Shown: piece after piece, positions 33,542 through 46,172 of the stretch | How the letters are laid out: every line of letters starts with the position of its first letter | How positions within the stretch are numbered: position 1 is the first letter of the stretch | Assembly (NCBI RefSeq): GCF_028502605.1 | Contig: NC_079234.1 | Location: forward strand, 3,410,001 to 3,474,000 | Direction of reading: 5' to 3' | DNA from: Trichoderma breve | Lineage: Eukaryota > Ascomycota > Sordariomycetes > Hypocreales > Hypocreaceae | Length of the DNA: 64,000 nucleotides | The notes under the pieces: generated by a model | What the model was told of the DNA's origin: nothing | The model's input: the letters and a program-made list of their open reading frames with translations, nothing else | Database searches by the model: none | Translations under genes and position numbers: made by a program

Positions 33542-35859
33542 CTAGGATCGTGCCTCTTCTAGTTCTAGCTCGAGCTGCCTGATTCGCTCGCTCTGGTCCT
33601 GGGATCCCGATCCAAGCCGTTTCTTGAGTGATTCGACCTCGGACGTCAAGAGGCCAATCTGGTCGTTTTGCGCACTAATCACCTTGGTCTGGTTCTCAAT
33701 AAGCTCCTTAATCTCGCTCAGGGAGGTTGTAGGATCACTGGAAGCCGCGGCGGGGGTAGGAGCTGGAACGGAGGATACGGGCTTGACAGGAGCTGGGGCG
33801 GGTGAGGCGGCTGGAGGAGTTGCCGGCTTCGGTTCGGATCGGATAGGCAGAGGTGCTCGCTGAACAGGCTTGACCTCTTCGTCAAAGCTGGATGGCTCCT
33901 CCTGCTTGGGCTCCTCCTCTTCGTCGTCCTGGAACTTGTTGGCCATGGCGGCAATGGAGCTCTTCTGGTCACTGACACTAGGAGGCGGGGCTCGCACAAC
34001 CGGCTTGGGCTCTTCCTTGGGCTCCTCCTTCTTGGGCTCGACCTTGGGGGCCACTACGGGAGCGGGTGGCTGGTAGTCTGCAGCAACCTCCTTAGGAGCA
34101 GTTCCCTCATAGACACTCTCCAAATCAATCTTGGCCGGGAGTCCAGTCTTGCCATCGAGCCACTCCTTGGCGCTGACGGCGGGACGAAGGCCTACGGCGG
34201 GGGGGAAGATGTCTGCCTGGAAGGTCTCTGCTCTTCGAGGCACAGTGAAGGAGATGGGCTCGATGTAGTTGTCGTTTACTGTCTTGAAGGCGCGCATGAC
34301 CTCGTTCTCGTGAACCTGGGATGGGTTAGCCGGGGCTGTCAAAGTAACACCCACGAGTCGCTGAAATACTGACGTTGATACCGCGTCGCGGAATAAAGGC
34401 GATACCTCGCTGGGGATCGACAGACTTGTACTCGCTCAGGTACTCAAACTTGTCGTTCTCGTACTCGTAGTAGCGGATGTTGCCATCACTGTAAAGCTGG
34501 TCAGTAGCTGCACACAGTAATCACAAGATGGTAACCCATAGAGGCGAAGGAAGGAGAGAGAGCTTACCCCTTGCCAGCAAGGTAGAGGCAGTTGGAACCG
34601 TCATCTATAAATCACATGTCAGCGACCTGATCAGCGCGACTTGGAGGAGTGTTGACATGAACGAACCCCAGAACGGCATGCAGACACCGGAAATGGCATC
34701 CAGATGAGTGAATCCTCCGATGGGATCGCTGCGGCCAGGCTCCCACAAGGCAATCTGGCGCTCGCTCATCTTGGAGAAACCAGTCGTGGCGAAGCGGTTG
34801 TGTTCGCCCAGCCAGACTGCTCTGCTGTTCTTGGCGCCTGTGTGGCCCGCGTACTCGTGCACAGGCTTCTCCTGGCGGACGTCCCACACTCGGATCTTCT
34901 TGTCTCGCGACGTCGTGACAAGGAGATCGCCGCTCGCGTTCCATGACAGACTCTGTACGATGTCGCCGTGGGGGAGAGTCAAGTGGTTCTGGCCGGTGCC
35001 GATGTCCCAGAGCTTGATTGTGAAGTCGCCCGAGGCAGAGGCGAGGATGTTATCGGCCGCGGGGTTAAACAGGACCTGCCCGACTTTTCTATTGCGAGCT
35101 AGTCAGTATGGTGTTGTAATTATTCCTTCTGCTTCAGAAGCATGGATCACGCATCGAAATCGAAAGGGCAGTCGCCTACCTCGTGTGGCCTCCCAGCTTG
35201 CTGACCGGCGATACATCGGGGATGACCTCGGCATCCGTGTAGAGCGTAAAGTCCTGAGGGACCTCCCAGATGAAGACCTTTCCGTCCTCCGAAGCCGAGG
35301 CGATGATGCGGTCGTTGAACGGGTTCCTTGGCGATAAGACAAGTCAGCGACCCAAACCCTCTGAGCGAAAGGCAGGTTGACAAGGGGTGTTTGCTAAAAG
35401 GCAACCCGAAATAGGGGGGAAGGTTTCATAGAGGCAAAGCTCACCAGTCAGTATCGAGCACAGTCGCCGTGTGTCCGCGGAACAGAGGAATCTGGTCAGG
35501 TGCCTTTCCCTTCTCGTTGAGAGGGATGACAGCAAAAGCGCCGCCTCCAGAGGAATCCCAATTGACCGACAGGTACTCGGCGTTGGCCTAAGTTACAGCT
35601 CTTTGATCAGCAACCCGTATCCCAAGTTTGTCGCATGTCGCGTCTCGACGCCGTCCGTACCTTTACCAGGTTTGTGTCCCAGGCATTCCGGCTGATGCGC
35701 AGGTTGTCGTAGCAGAACTCCTTCTTCGTGGGCTTGCCAAAGATGTGTCCTGTAGTCCGTCAGCCTCGTCGTCGTCGTCAGCGCCAGTCAGTGAAATGCG
35801 GCTCGCGCCTGGGGAGAGACCTTACGGTACTTGGACGCCCGGACGAATCGACCAGCCAT
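33542..35859 (-). CDS. crn1: coronin (actin-binding WD40 protein)
   Basis: Regulator of actin patches that links F-actin to Arp2/3. Eight exons: 35826-35859, 35661-35749, 35445-35587, 35180-35326, 34667-35088, 34568-34604, 34374-34488 and 33542-34315, giving 586 residues. The start MAGRFVRASKYRHIFGKP is the canonical coronin N-terminus. WD40 blades follow, for example LFRGHTATVLDTDWNPFND, IASASEDGKVFIWEVP, ILASASGDFTIKLWDIGTG and LLVTTSRDKKIRVWD. Then come the coronin-specific VDPQRGIAFIPRRGINVHEN and YIEPISFTVPRRAETFQADI segments, an acidic/Pro-rich linker, and a C-terminal coiled coil (QIGLLTSEVESLKKRL to the end). Seven introns are all GT-AG; intron 7 uses the less common donor GTCAGT. Exon phases agree throughout. 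Confidence 0.96.
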
Positions 35860-37003
35860 TGTGGCGTCCTCTGGCGAACGAGATCTGGGGGAGAAGGGAG
35901 AAGAGAAGAGGCAGGAGAGAGAGATGGAGGGCTTTGCGGGCTTGCGCTTTGGAAGAACAGCTGAGGGTTTGAGGGTGCTGAAGATGGAGGAAGCAGAAGT
36001 CCAGGTGCTTCACAATCCCCGTTCCAGGTGACGATGCCCCCCCGAAGGACCCCCCCAAAAGGACCCCCCCAGAGCTTCTAAGCCCACTGAAAGGGCCCGC
36101 TGCGCCTCGCCAGCTGGACCCCACCAGCCCGCTTTTTGGTGCTGCCGTCAGCGCTCCCAAGGCTCAATTAACGCGGGCATCAATGCGAGATGGCGCAAGG
36201 GTCACGTGTCTCAGCTTGAATGCAAAGGGGACCTTGTAAGATTAAGGAAACAAAGCAAATGACGTTGGTCTACAAAAGGGGTTTTGCTGCTGTATGTATG
36301 TCGTAGTTGCTATGCTCTATGCCTTGTTTACGGCAAAGCATACAAGAAGCTTGGGAATAGCTTCATATAGTTTACAATATACAATATTTAATACATACAA
36401 TATACACACTGAAAGAAACAGGCAGGGTGTTAAAGGAGCAAGCATGCTCATCCTCTTAAAATACATGCATGATAATAACCCCTTTCCTGATACCGAACCC
36501 CCTTTTACTTTCTACACCCGTGCGCCCATTCATTCACTCTCTAGAAACGAACGAGGAGAGAGGGGCTATACATCATGCGAAACGATTACTACTAGATACT
36601 ACTACAGTTACAGCTACTCCAAATTTTGCATCAAGGAACTGCGCATTGGCTGCGTTGGTCTCATTATACTTGCTATAAAAACGTTTTTAGTACAAATCAA
36701 AATCCATACGTACAGGCGATCTTTTGTCGCAACAGCTGTGGAATCAAAACAGCAAACAATGAAGAAAAAAGTAGAATGTAAAGAAGAGAAAAAAAATGAA
36801 AATGAGAGGCCAACAGCAGCAATGAAGAAGAAAAATAAACGCAAAGAAAACCACCGGCAACGCCAATGAATGTGTCTGTAATAGCAAGAGAGAAAAAATG
36901 CGCCGTCCCCCCCGCCACGACTTCGTCGGTCATACTCCATAATCCAACACGTATTCATAACATAGCAAGTACATCTCAAGTTGGCGCCTTGCCCATCCGC
37001 TTT
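35860..37003. other. intergenic: coronin promoter and bud4 3' flank
   Basis: Holds the coronin upstream region, including a CT-rich tract on the minus strand (35880-35930) and three C7 runs (36037-36070), then an A/T-rich part (36250-36950) that probably includes the bud4 3' UTR. No gene is supported. Confidence 0.5.
36017..36070 (-). promoter_or_regulatory. possible G-quadruplex motif upstream of coronin
   Basis: The plus strand has C4 (36017-36020) and three C7 runs (36037-36043, 36050-36056, 36064-36070), so the coronin coding strand has four G-tracts with loops of 7, 6 and 16 nt, about 160-210 nt before the ATG. G-quadruplex formation is possible by sequence; no function is shown. Confidence 0.4.
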
Positions 37004-40000
37004 TTAGTTGAACGTGCTCCTTGTCCGTGAGTGCACTCTCCGGCTATCCGTTCGGCGTCGAATTTGCTCTTCGTGCTTGAAGACAAGCTCGCACCACTTG
37101 GCCCGCGACCGGGGCCCACTGGGATCCTCTTCCAATCCGGCATCACCACGGCCAATGACGTCGGAAAGGGCCTTCATCCAGCCTTCCTTGTCCTCACCAG
37201 AGTCGGCGTAGAAATCAATCACCTCGCCATTGTTGAACCGGATGCGGAAACCCTCCTCAACAAACATGTACCCCTCTTCTTCTTCTGCAAAGGCGGACCT
37301 GCGGCGTTTGCCTCCCTTGCCCGTTGTCTCTTTCTCCATCAATGTTCGACGATCGTCAATTAAACGTTTGGCGTTGGAAAGATTAATCGTCGCTCGGGGC
37401 TGGCGAGTAGCCTCATGGTATGCAGTCAGCTTTGTGCCAACAAGCTTAAAGTATCGGCGGCGCCAGTACTGATTCAATAGGTTAGCCAAAACTAGAGCAT
37501 AAGGGTGGGGGGCAAAGAGAATATGGAAGAAGAAAAAAGTTGGAACATCAACTTACAGGACAGTCACCACCCTGCTGGCTCAGAACACCCTCCCAGTTAC
37601 GGGCAAGCCTCTCTTCCGCAGCTTTGAGCTCCCGAATGCATGAATTCATGCTCTTGGGCATGTCATCATCCGTAACGTTCTTGGGGCGCGGTACAAAGAG
37701 AAGCTGAAGCTCCAGCTTCCCGATATTGTACGGCGCCTTTCTGAGAATGCCAGCAGCGTTGCCTCGTTTGCTCTTGATGGTGGAGGCAAAACTCTCTTCC
37801 TCGGTGGCCCACTCGTTGAAGCAGATAACTTCGACTGTGTACGGGCGACCGAAGCATCGGTTTTCGTGCTCCTTCAGGGAGATGTAAGCTCGAGCAAAGC
37901 TTCCATCTTCAGCAGCCAATGGTGAAAGGAGCTCATAGGCCGAGCCAGCATCCTTACGCTTTTGTGCCAGCGCTTCCTTTTGCTGCAGCGCAAACCGCTC
38001 TTCCTCTGCCCTTTGTCGAAGCTCAAGCTCCTTGCGCTTCTTGGGTGATGCAAACACCCTGCTGAAAGTGGATGACTTGGGTTTTGTCATCTTGACTGCT
38101 GCAGGCTGGACATGGGAGTACGTGGGCTTCTCTAGCTTAACGTTCAGTGTGAGCTGGAACTCGAGGTCGTTGGGCACGACAAGTTCGAATTCTTGCCCGA
38201 TTGGTGCATTGCGAGCCAGCTCCAGCCAAGCTGTCGTCACACAGTGGACACCGTTGTCGAGAGTGAGGCTGAACCAGCTGCGCTCATCTAAGAAACAAAA
38301 AGTTAGATCCGGCTGACATTTTAGAAAAAGAAGAATTCTTACTCTTTGGAATTGGCAGGTCAAGGTCCTTGACACCAATGACCTTGACAAACAGGCGGCC
38401 TCTCTCACCCGCATCGGGGCCGGCCGCATCAACACTGTAATCTTCCTCAACAACCTTGTTCAGAGCGGTCGAATTGCTCTCCTGGCCCGGCAATGGTGGA
38501 ACGGGGCTTAATATCGGCTGGCCCTTTCGAATACTGCGACGAGTTTGGCTGTTCCAGGGTTCCACAGTCCACGACTGCGGCCGGCTCGACTTGATGGGTG
38601 AGTTGTTAGCAGATCGTGCTTTCCAAGGATCCTCGGCATCCTTGTCGCTGGCAGAGACGAGTTTGGTGTTTTGTCGCATGAGATATCCGCGCTGAGAACG
38701 AGAGGTAATATTAGCATCGAGTTGATTCTTATCTGGTGAAGTGTGCTGCTTCCCTGACACTTGTCGAGGTGAAGAGTGGTTGTGGTTGGTGGTTATCTGT
38801 GCTGTGTGAGAATAGGGGCGACTAAAAGCTACCTTTTGCGTTTCAATGACTCGTTCAAAGTCTTTATCCAAGCTGAGGCCCATGTCCAGGTCCAATGTCA
38901 GGCTCTTGTTCTTAAAGCTTGGGTGCCGGGCCAGGAAACTGTCGTTGCTAAACTCAGCATCGTTGCCATCTCTTGACATGAGCGCGCGATGCTTGCTTGG
39001 GATCGATGGAACACTAGGTATTTCACCACTGACGTGCCTACGAGCCTCCCGCATAGCCACGATATCCGAAGGCGTATTGGAAATCCTCGTCTTCAACTTG
39101 GAACCAGAGGACTTGATAGTTGCAAGCCGCTCGGGAATCTCAGGGGATTCTTTGCGGACAATCTCCTCTTCATCAGATACGGGGTTATGGATGACAGAGT
39201 CGGGAGTTTCCGATCTATCTTCCGATCTGTCTGCGTATGAATCGTCGCCCCAGCCGGTACCGTCGTATTCAGGTTTGGGGACCAACTTCTCTGGAGTCTT
39301 GTTTCGGAGGATTTCAGTTGATACTTTTGGCGATACGTCGTGCTCTCCCTCTGAGTCTGTCGCCTCTGGCAATTCACGATTGAATTCAAGAGCGGCTGGT
39401 TCAAGCTCGGAACCCGAAAGCATAGAAGGGTCAAACGAAGATATGTCCAGTGTAGCTTCAGGAGTGGCGTCCGATGATAGATCAGAAACCGAGAGTGCTG
39501 ATTCGCTGACCATACTAGATTCAGCCTCGGTTTGTGTTTCATCTTCAGTCCCTGCCGGAGAGACGGCACGAGGAGTCAGCGCCTCTTCGCTAACATCATG
39601 CTCCGGAGGCGACAATTCTTCCACAGACTCCTTGACAGATTCCTTGGCAGGCTCGTCGACAAGCTCCTTGACAAGCTCTGTGACAATCTCCTTGGCAGGT
39701 TCCTTGGCAGGTTCCTTGGCTGGGTCTTCCACGGTGTTCTCAGTAGGCTCAGTCCTAAGCCCAGACTCCGTAGATTGGCTGTCATCACCCCCATAATGAG
39801 AGCCCGAAGCATCCAAGTCATCGTCAGATTCGAAGTGAGACTCGTCGTCATATTCGTCATCGTATTCGGAATCGTACATGTCGAGCTCGGAATCGTCCTC
39901 ATGAATAACCCGATGAATAATCACGCTGCTCTCCACGGGGTCGTCCTCATCATAAGGGCCGTCGCCTTCTTCTTCATCATCATAAGAACCATCTTCTTCA

Positions 40001-41854
40001 TCGTCTTCGTCGTCCTCGTCATCCAGCAGAGAGTCCTCAGTGGACGGAATGGGAACATCGGGGTCAAGAGGAAAGTGTTGGTCTCGAAGGGGACTCCCCG
40101 GCGGCGAAGAAAAGTTGTACTCTGATTCGGGATCCGACAATATCTTGCTCCCGTTGACACGCTTCATGATGGACTCCCTAGAGATGGGCTGCGGCAGCTG
40201 ATAGTCTCCCAGTCCGGACATGTCGCCGAGATTGTCTTCCTCTTCATGGACCTCGGCCTCTTCATCTTTGTGGATGTCGAGGGCGATTTGGCTATCGTGG
40301 CCATCAGCCGTGTTGAGCGTGTCATCACGGGACAGTGAGCTACGACTGCGACCAGAACTTCGGCGAAGACGTCGCTCGCGCTGTTGTTCGGCAGCGGTCT
40401 TACCGCTGCTGTCATCAGACATCATCATGAGCTTGAGTCTTTCCTCAAGTGACATCTTGCCGCTGATGAAGTCTTCGATATCGGACTTTGTGGCTGAGGC
40501 TGGAGGTGGGACAGGTAGGCTTCTGTGAGAACCACTCATCTTCTCCGGATCCTGAGAGAGCGCAGGAGATGAGGGCACAGAGCCGGTAGACTGGCTTCTG
40601 ACATGACTTCCTGGAAGAGGGGGAAGAGGGCGATTTTCTGCGACCGAGCCGATGGATAGGCGCCCCGAACTGCTTCCTCCCAGACCCCCTTCAGGCATGG
40701 GGCTTCCATCATAATCCTCATGCTCGTGGTTCATCAAAGAGTTGTCTTTGGCCCAATCATCGGGGCCGACGACTGGCGTCTTGTCTGTGTCCTCCAGAGA
40801 TGCATCGAAACTCTCATCATCGTGGCCGCCCATGTGATTGGGATCGTAGAGAAGATCCTCGTCTTCCTCCTCGTCCTCATCCATCGAGTCATAGCTGCCC
40901 TCGCGCGAATTTGTTCCAATAGAAGAGAGATCCGGAGTGGCCATCTCATACTCGTTGATCTGGGGCGGCGCATTGTCGAACGTCACGCTCTTCGTGTGCC
41001 GATGCGAGGGGCGGCCGCTAGGAGAGCCGTCCATGGCAGATGCATCTGCAGACCACGTGCCCGTCTCATGGTCGAAGCTGCTCTTGAATTTGGATGGCGA
41101 AAGTGAGGATTTGGTGGGTGAAGCCTGGTCTTTGCTGGGCCCTCTGGGCGTACTGGGACCAGAATCTGACTTTGTTGGACTCATGGGTGCAGGTGCAGCA
41201 ATGGACTTGTCGCCATCAGCGTAGTAAGGGCCGGGGGAGCCTACCGGCAAACCGTATGTGCTCTGGACCTTGGCTAGAGGTCTCTCGATCTGAGGAACTC
41301 GGGTTGGGTCATATTCCTGCTTCTGCTCAAGTGCCTTGATGTTGCTGTTCTTGACGCGGGAAGCTTTCTGGAGACGCTCGATCGATGAGCGCCGGGTCGG
41401 AGAGGGCGAGCCGTTGCCGTACATGTTCTCCGAATTGCGATTTTGCCAAAACACTCGCGGCGATGTCACCGAGTCGGCGGGCGAGTTCTGGAATGGAGAC
41501 GAATCATTGCCGCTGTTTTGAGTCGACTTCTAAAAAAACGCACACACCCCATGTCAGCGCGAGACATCACCAAACACAATGTCGCTAAGCATTCCACAAA
41601 CCTTGGTAGGAGACATTTGGTTGTTCCAGCTAGGAGAATTGCGTCTCCTTTCCGTGGGAGAAAGTTCAGATAGGGGGCGGGGCTGGGGAGCGGCGTTGGG
41701 CGATTTAGCTGGTGACGAGCCTGGCGTGCCCTTGGCGATGCGCAATGGGTGCACCTGGAGAGAAGAGGTTGGAGGTTAGTATTTTTTTTCTGCTGCCTCT
41801 CGTGTCGGGGGCCAAGTTTGGGGGCCACGTTGGGCGTACCGGTTCAGATGACAT
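37004..41854 (-). CDS. bud4: Bud4 / anillin-like septation protein
   Basis: Scaffold for septin rings and septum-site selection. Five exons: 41840-41854, 41602-41754, 38343-41529, 37557-38287 and 37004-37468, giving 1516 residues. The start MSSEP joins VHPLRIAKGTPGSSPAKSPN, typical of the family. A long acidic, Ser-rich disordered region (about 60-1050) contains EPAKEPAKEPAKE-type repeats. The anillin-homology part contains FVKVIGVKDLDLPIPK, DERSWFSLTLDNGVHCVTTA and ELEFELVVPNDLEF-like motifs. The C-terminus is a PH domain: YWRRRYFKLVGTKLTAYHE to GEDKEGWMKALSDVIG. Introns are GTACGC..CAG, GTTTGT..TAG, GTAAGA..TAG and GTAAGT..CAG, and all phases agree. The tiny first exon (15 nt) rests on the good ATG, the intron and the conserved protein start. 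Confidence 0.93.
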
Positions 41855-43672
41855 ATCGATCGAAACTGGTCTGGCTAATCCTTGCACTCGGGTTGGGCTA
41901 GGACGTTTGACGCATCAGCGCGTAGGGCCGATCAGCGCAAAGAGGTTGATGTGACTCGAGCGAGGAATGCAAAACGACTTGCCGGCGTCGTGTGTATTCC
42001 TTTATTTTTGTCGCAAAGGGTATATATAAATAAAAGGGAGGCTAAGGTTGGGGACGGCAGCCTCGAAAACGAACGTTTGGAATTGAACAAGGAGAGAGGG
42101 GGAAAAGGGAAAGGGGGCGCGAGAATATCAGAATGTTCGCCGGGTTAACTCTGTTCTCTTCAGTATGTCAGTTAAAAAAAAGAAAAAGGAAATAAAAAAA
42201 AACTGCCTCGGAGTCGTAAAGTCGACTCGATCGTTGGCATCCAAAATCGATATCAAACGATGACAACTTGGCGAGGTTCAGAGAAGGGGGGCCTATTCAT
42301 TTGCAGGTCGGGAGTGTTTAAGGGAACATGGAAGCAGCAAATGCACCGCCGTCGGGCAGCGTGATTGGCCTAACGCAAAACAAAACACGGGCCCCTCAAT
42401 GTGCCAGGGGTTGTCGTGGCAACGCGGCTGCTGGTGCACACTATTTTGCCTAGCTTTGGGGGGCCTTCCGGGGCACATCGCAGCTGAGGAGGGGTTGGAG
42501 GCGCGCTAAATCGTGCTGCAACAGGGCTCTCGTCAGGCGGCTTGCAGCCCAGCCAAAGGGAAACGGGAGCTAGCAGAGCCTCTGCTCGTACCAGCGCCCT
42601 ATGAGCGACGGGGAGCTTTGCAGCCCCAAAAACTCAACATTGGAACCTGCAAGAGTCGCCATGGCAGCCGGCAGGGGTCTGAGACGAGGCAGCATGCAAA
42701 CAATAAGACGGCGAGCAGAGTTTGGGCCGTCTGAGGACGCTGATTCGGCTGATTCCGCCGCACGATGCACCCATTCGTTTACGTACAGCCTTTGATGCAG
42801 AGACTTGCAGAGGCTATTCGCACCCGCATCTCGCGCTAGAGGCCTGCAAAGCATTCGGCCTGCCCTGTTGCGTGTCGTCATCAGACACATGCAAAGCGGT
42901 CAGTTTCCGATAGATGCCATCATACTTTCATAAATACTCCGTTGCTCCATGGCCCATGTTGTTCTTTTTCCTTCTGGCCTTTTTTTGGCCCTTAGCTGCT
43001 GCTAAGCGGTGATCCATCTTTTTTTCTTTCTTTTCTGTCCTTTCTTCCTTCGGCCGGTGGATTCATGCAAGGCTCGAGGATGCATGACAGACCCATATCC
43101 TGGTGTTTACTTTTCTTTTGTTTACTTTGCATGAACGGCGCTCTCATCTCACGGGTGCTGGTGCTGGTGCTACTCCTTTATTGGTATTATCATCGCCACT
43201 CTTACCTGCAGGTGATTGTGAAACACGGCAACGCCATGGTTACCGAGAGAAAGGACCTGGGTTTTGTGAAGGACGCTTGAGCCAGCAAATTTCCAGGCCC
43301 TGGCTGCGTTATCAAAGATGTGCGCATTTGTGTCTTACAACCCAATTTGTGTATGTACGTGGACTCGTATATACGGAGCATGACCTCCTTTGATCCACCC
43401 CGATCCCGTAGGGCTCAACCAACTCAACGAACCCAGGCTTTAGGCCCATTTACTCCAGTCCTACCTGAGGGCCAGCAGATGGACAATCTTGTTTGATCCA
43501 GGGTGGTAAACTCTATTTTTATGACGGTAACCTGCACAGCACATTGCAACACAACATAACATAAGTCTCCATCCACACTGGCGGTCCCTTAGCGTCGGGC
43601 CATTTCTTATCCATGGATTTTTTGGGGTCGGTTTCTTTTTTATGTCAACAAACGGACTGGTTTTTCTTCTCC
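41855..43672. other. intergenic: bud4 promoter and HIS6 3' flank
   Basis: About 1.8 kb with no supported gene. It contains A-rich plus-strand stretches near 42172-42205 and a T-rich part near 43010-43050. Short frames on both strands lack recognisable domains. Confidence 0.5.
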
Positions 43673-44593
43673 TCAGACCCCCTGGCTCCTATTCCACTGC
43701 ACGCAATCATCAAACTTGACGCCCGTCCCGCCGAAACAATCCAAAGCACTCCCTATCGTGAGATCGACTTTACCCCGGCTCAGCCTCTTGACCGTTTCTA
43801 AATCCTCCAATTGCCGACCTCCGCCGGCATATGTGACCGGAATAGAGCACCACTCTGCCAGACGCTCAACAAGCTTCTCGTCAATCCCCCTTTGCAGCCC
43901 TTCATTGTCCGCAGCGTGGATGAGAAACTCTGAGCAGTAGGGCTCCAGCAACTTTATTGACTCTGCAGATGTTTAATAAAAATGAGCCCGTAATCAAAAT
44001 TACCAAGGGATTGATTACTAGGACTAACCTTGATTGATTTCCATGTCTGTCAGCGTCTGCCACTTGTTCATGGCAACAAACCATTTCTCCCCCTGACGGC
44101 GACAGCTGAGATCAATGACCAGCTTCGCCTTGTCTCCTCCTAGAGCCCCGAGAACAGCATCCAGTCTCTGCTGGCTGAAATGGCCATCCGGGAAGAGATA
44201 GGACGTGATGATGACCTAACGAAGGAGCATCCGGGTTAGCACCTCGAGACGATTTTGGTTGACGTAACACACAGGGGGCCGTCTATTCTATACCTTTTCT
44301 GCTCCCGCATCAATCCACTCCTTTGCATTCGTATCCTTGATGCCGCCTCCCACTTGGAGTCTTCCAGGCCATGCCTGCAGAGCCTGTTTCGCAGCGCCAT
44401 CGTTTCCCCCGCCCAGCATAATCACATGAGCGCCCTCAAGCTCATTGTCCCTGTACAGCTGCGCAAAATACTCCGCCGGATGCTGCGATACGTGGTTTGT
44501 CTGAAGGGCCTCGGATGAGCTGTCCAGGGTGCCGCCGACAATCTGCTTCACCTGGCCGGCATGCAGGTCAATGCAGGGACGAAAGCGCGTCAT
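43673..44593 (-). CDS. his6: ProFAR isomerase, histidine biosynthesis (HIS6)
   Basis: 1-(5-phosphoribosyl)-5-[(5-phosphoribosylamino)methylideneamino]imidazole-4-carboxamide isomerase, the fourth step of histidine synthesis, cytosolic. Three exons (44294-44593, 44029-44215, 43673-43962) encode 258 residues from ATG 44593. The (beta/alpha)8 barrel motifs are clear: [70 protein letters not shown] and [16 protein letters not shown], then [17 protein letters not shown]. The catalytic Asp in CIDLHAG is present. Introns are GTATAG..TAG and GTTAGT..CAG. Length matches yeast His6. A TGACTC core for the amino-acid starvation activator lies about 60 bp upstream. Confidence 0.96.
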
Positions 44594-44653
44594 GGCGATG
44601 CGAGCCCCGGATTCACAAGAGCGACAATTGCGATTTGAGAATTGCAAGTTTTA

Positions 44654-44659
44654 TGACTC
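44654..44659 (+). promoter_or_regulatory. TGACTC core (Gcn4/CPC1-type site) upstream of his6
   Basis: TGACTC lies 61 bp before the his6 ATG, read on the plus strand. It is the core of the cross-pathway-control activator site TGACTCA. The match is only six bases, but the place before a histidine gene makes it plausible. Confidence 0.45.
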
Positions 44660-45580
44660 TTTTCAAAGATCTTGCCCGCTATCCGCCTTGTGGGGCTGTT
44701 AGTGTTGTGGATGATGTGACGCCACCAGTTTCACGGCACTAAAGCAAACATCGGCATTTACTGTTCTCGATTAACGTCTGAAGATTGTATCGGGTTTCTT
44801 TATTTGTGACAGCATTAAATATATTCCCAAGATTTGATTGGTGTAGTTTACATCAGTATTTTGCTTCAGATTGCCTGTAGTAGCCACTCAATTGCTTGGC
44901 TGCTCCGTAATTAGAGGCGATTTGTTGATTCTAGGGTATTTGGTAGTGTATTCGTGTGCTAGCCGTATCCCAGAGTTGTCCTTTAGTTCTCCACACCAAC
45001 AACTTTTTGTTTACTTTCTTCATGAGTTGTGTGTTTCGAGGCGTTATCCATCTCAAAGATAACAAAGTCGTGTGGTGTAACAATAACAAACCTTTCCGCC
45101 CTATCACATGAACTACTGTCTTATCAGCATGGCTGTCAACGGAATAGGTGCATCCAAGTACAACATTGATACTCGCTACCCTGAATTTCTTCCCTCTGTA
45201 ACTCTATAGAAGCAAGAAATGCATGGGTAAACCTGAACAAGTTCTTCAACTACTTTAGAATGCTCATAGCATATTATTGAAGCCTCAAGCCGCTGCAAGT
45301 TCGAGCAAATGATAACCAATAACTTCAAGCCAACTCACAAGCTTCCCGCCAATAGAAACCTGCCCACTCAGCCACGCCGTTTGCGGTTTGTAGGCCTCCA
45401 TACCACAGTGACTGACGCCCAGTATTTTAGCTATCTGCAAAGGTAAGCTTCCTTTCTACGTAATCTCCCCTCCCTCAACGAACATGAACCACTTCACGCA
45501 TATGCACATACGACCACATCCCTGGACCACCACAACGCCTTTTTGCAACTTCGTCAACCCCTAATGAAGACTTTTGGATA
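44660..45580. other. intergenic, divergent promoters
   Basis: Divergent region between his6 and the beta-trefoil-like gene. No further gene is supported. Confidence 0.5.
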
Positions 45581-46147
45581 ATGAACGAAAGCACCTGGGA
45601 CACCGCCTCAATCATCACCACCAGTTCGGCAGACGAGTGTCACACGCCCACCCCCTCCACAATGTCAGACCCCGTCCACATCAAAGACGACATCCTCACC
45701 ATTCAGTCGGTAGAGCACCATCCCAAAGCCGACAAGTTTTTCATGATTCGGGAGAAGCAAAAGCCACACCGCATAATCACGCTCTTCTTCGGCGATCTGG
45801 TACTCGTGGAAGACCAGTTCGCTGCACAAGGATGGCTGTGGAAATGCGTCAAGAAATCCGGCTGGTACGGCTTCCGCAACGTCGTCTCCGGCTCGTACCT
45901 TGGGTATAAGGGGCAGAGCAAAACGCTACAAGCTTGCATGCCGCATCACAAATCTAATGAGCACTTCATGACAGAGAGGCATGAAGACGGCGGCTATGTG
46001 CTCTTGACGATTCATGGTGAGGAGCTGTGGCAGGTGGCCATCTCTGAGGACGGCAAGTCGTTGGTCGAGAAAAAGGCAGAAGAAGGGGCGGGAACAGCTT
46101 GGGATTTTGTCGAAATTGGCAAGGCTCACGCTCTTTACCTCAGGTAG
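45581..46147 (+). CDS. uncharacterised protein, fascin/beta-trefoil-like
   Basis: Single exon, 188 residues from ATG 45581. I recognise no named family member. After a Ser/Thr-rich N-terminus (1-30) the protein is beta-strand-rich with evenly spaced aromatic residues: GWLWKCVKKSGWYGFRNVVS followed by GSYLGYKG, then HFMTERHEDGGYVLLTIHGE and ELWQVAISEDGKSLVEK, and AWDFVEI. The W-x-C..G-x-x-x-F-R-N..SGxYLG pattern resembles fascin-like beta-trefoil repeats that are common in small fungal proteins of unknown role. There is no signal peptide or membrane segment, so it is probably cytosolic. An internal ATG at residue 28 (MSDPVH) could also be the start. Confidence 0.75.
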   Translation: MNESTWDTASIITTSSADECHTPTPSTMSDPVHIKDDILTIQSVEHHPKADKFFMIREKQKPHRIITLFFGDLVLVEDQFAAQGWLWKCVKKSGWYGFRNVVSGSYLGYKGQSKTLQACMPHHKSNEHFMTERHEDGGYVLLTIHGEELWQVAISEDGKSLVEKKAEEGAGTAWDFVEIGKAHALYLR

Positions 46148-46172
46148 TGAAAGGAAATTTACCCGTAGCAAA

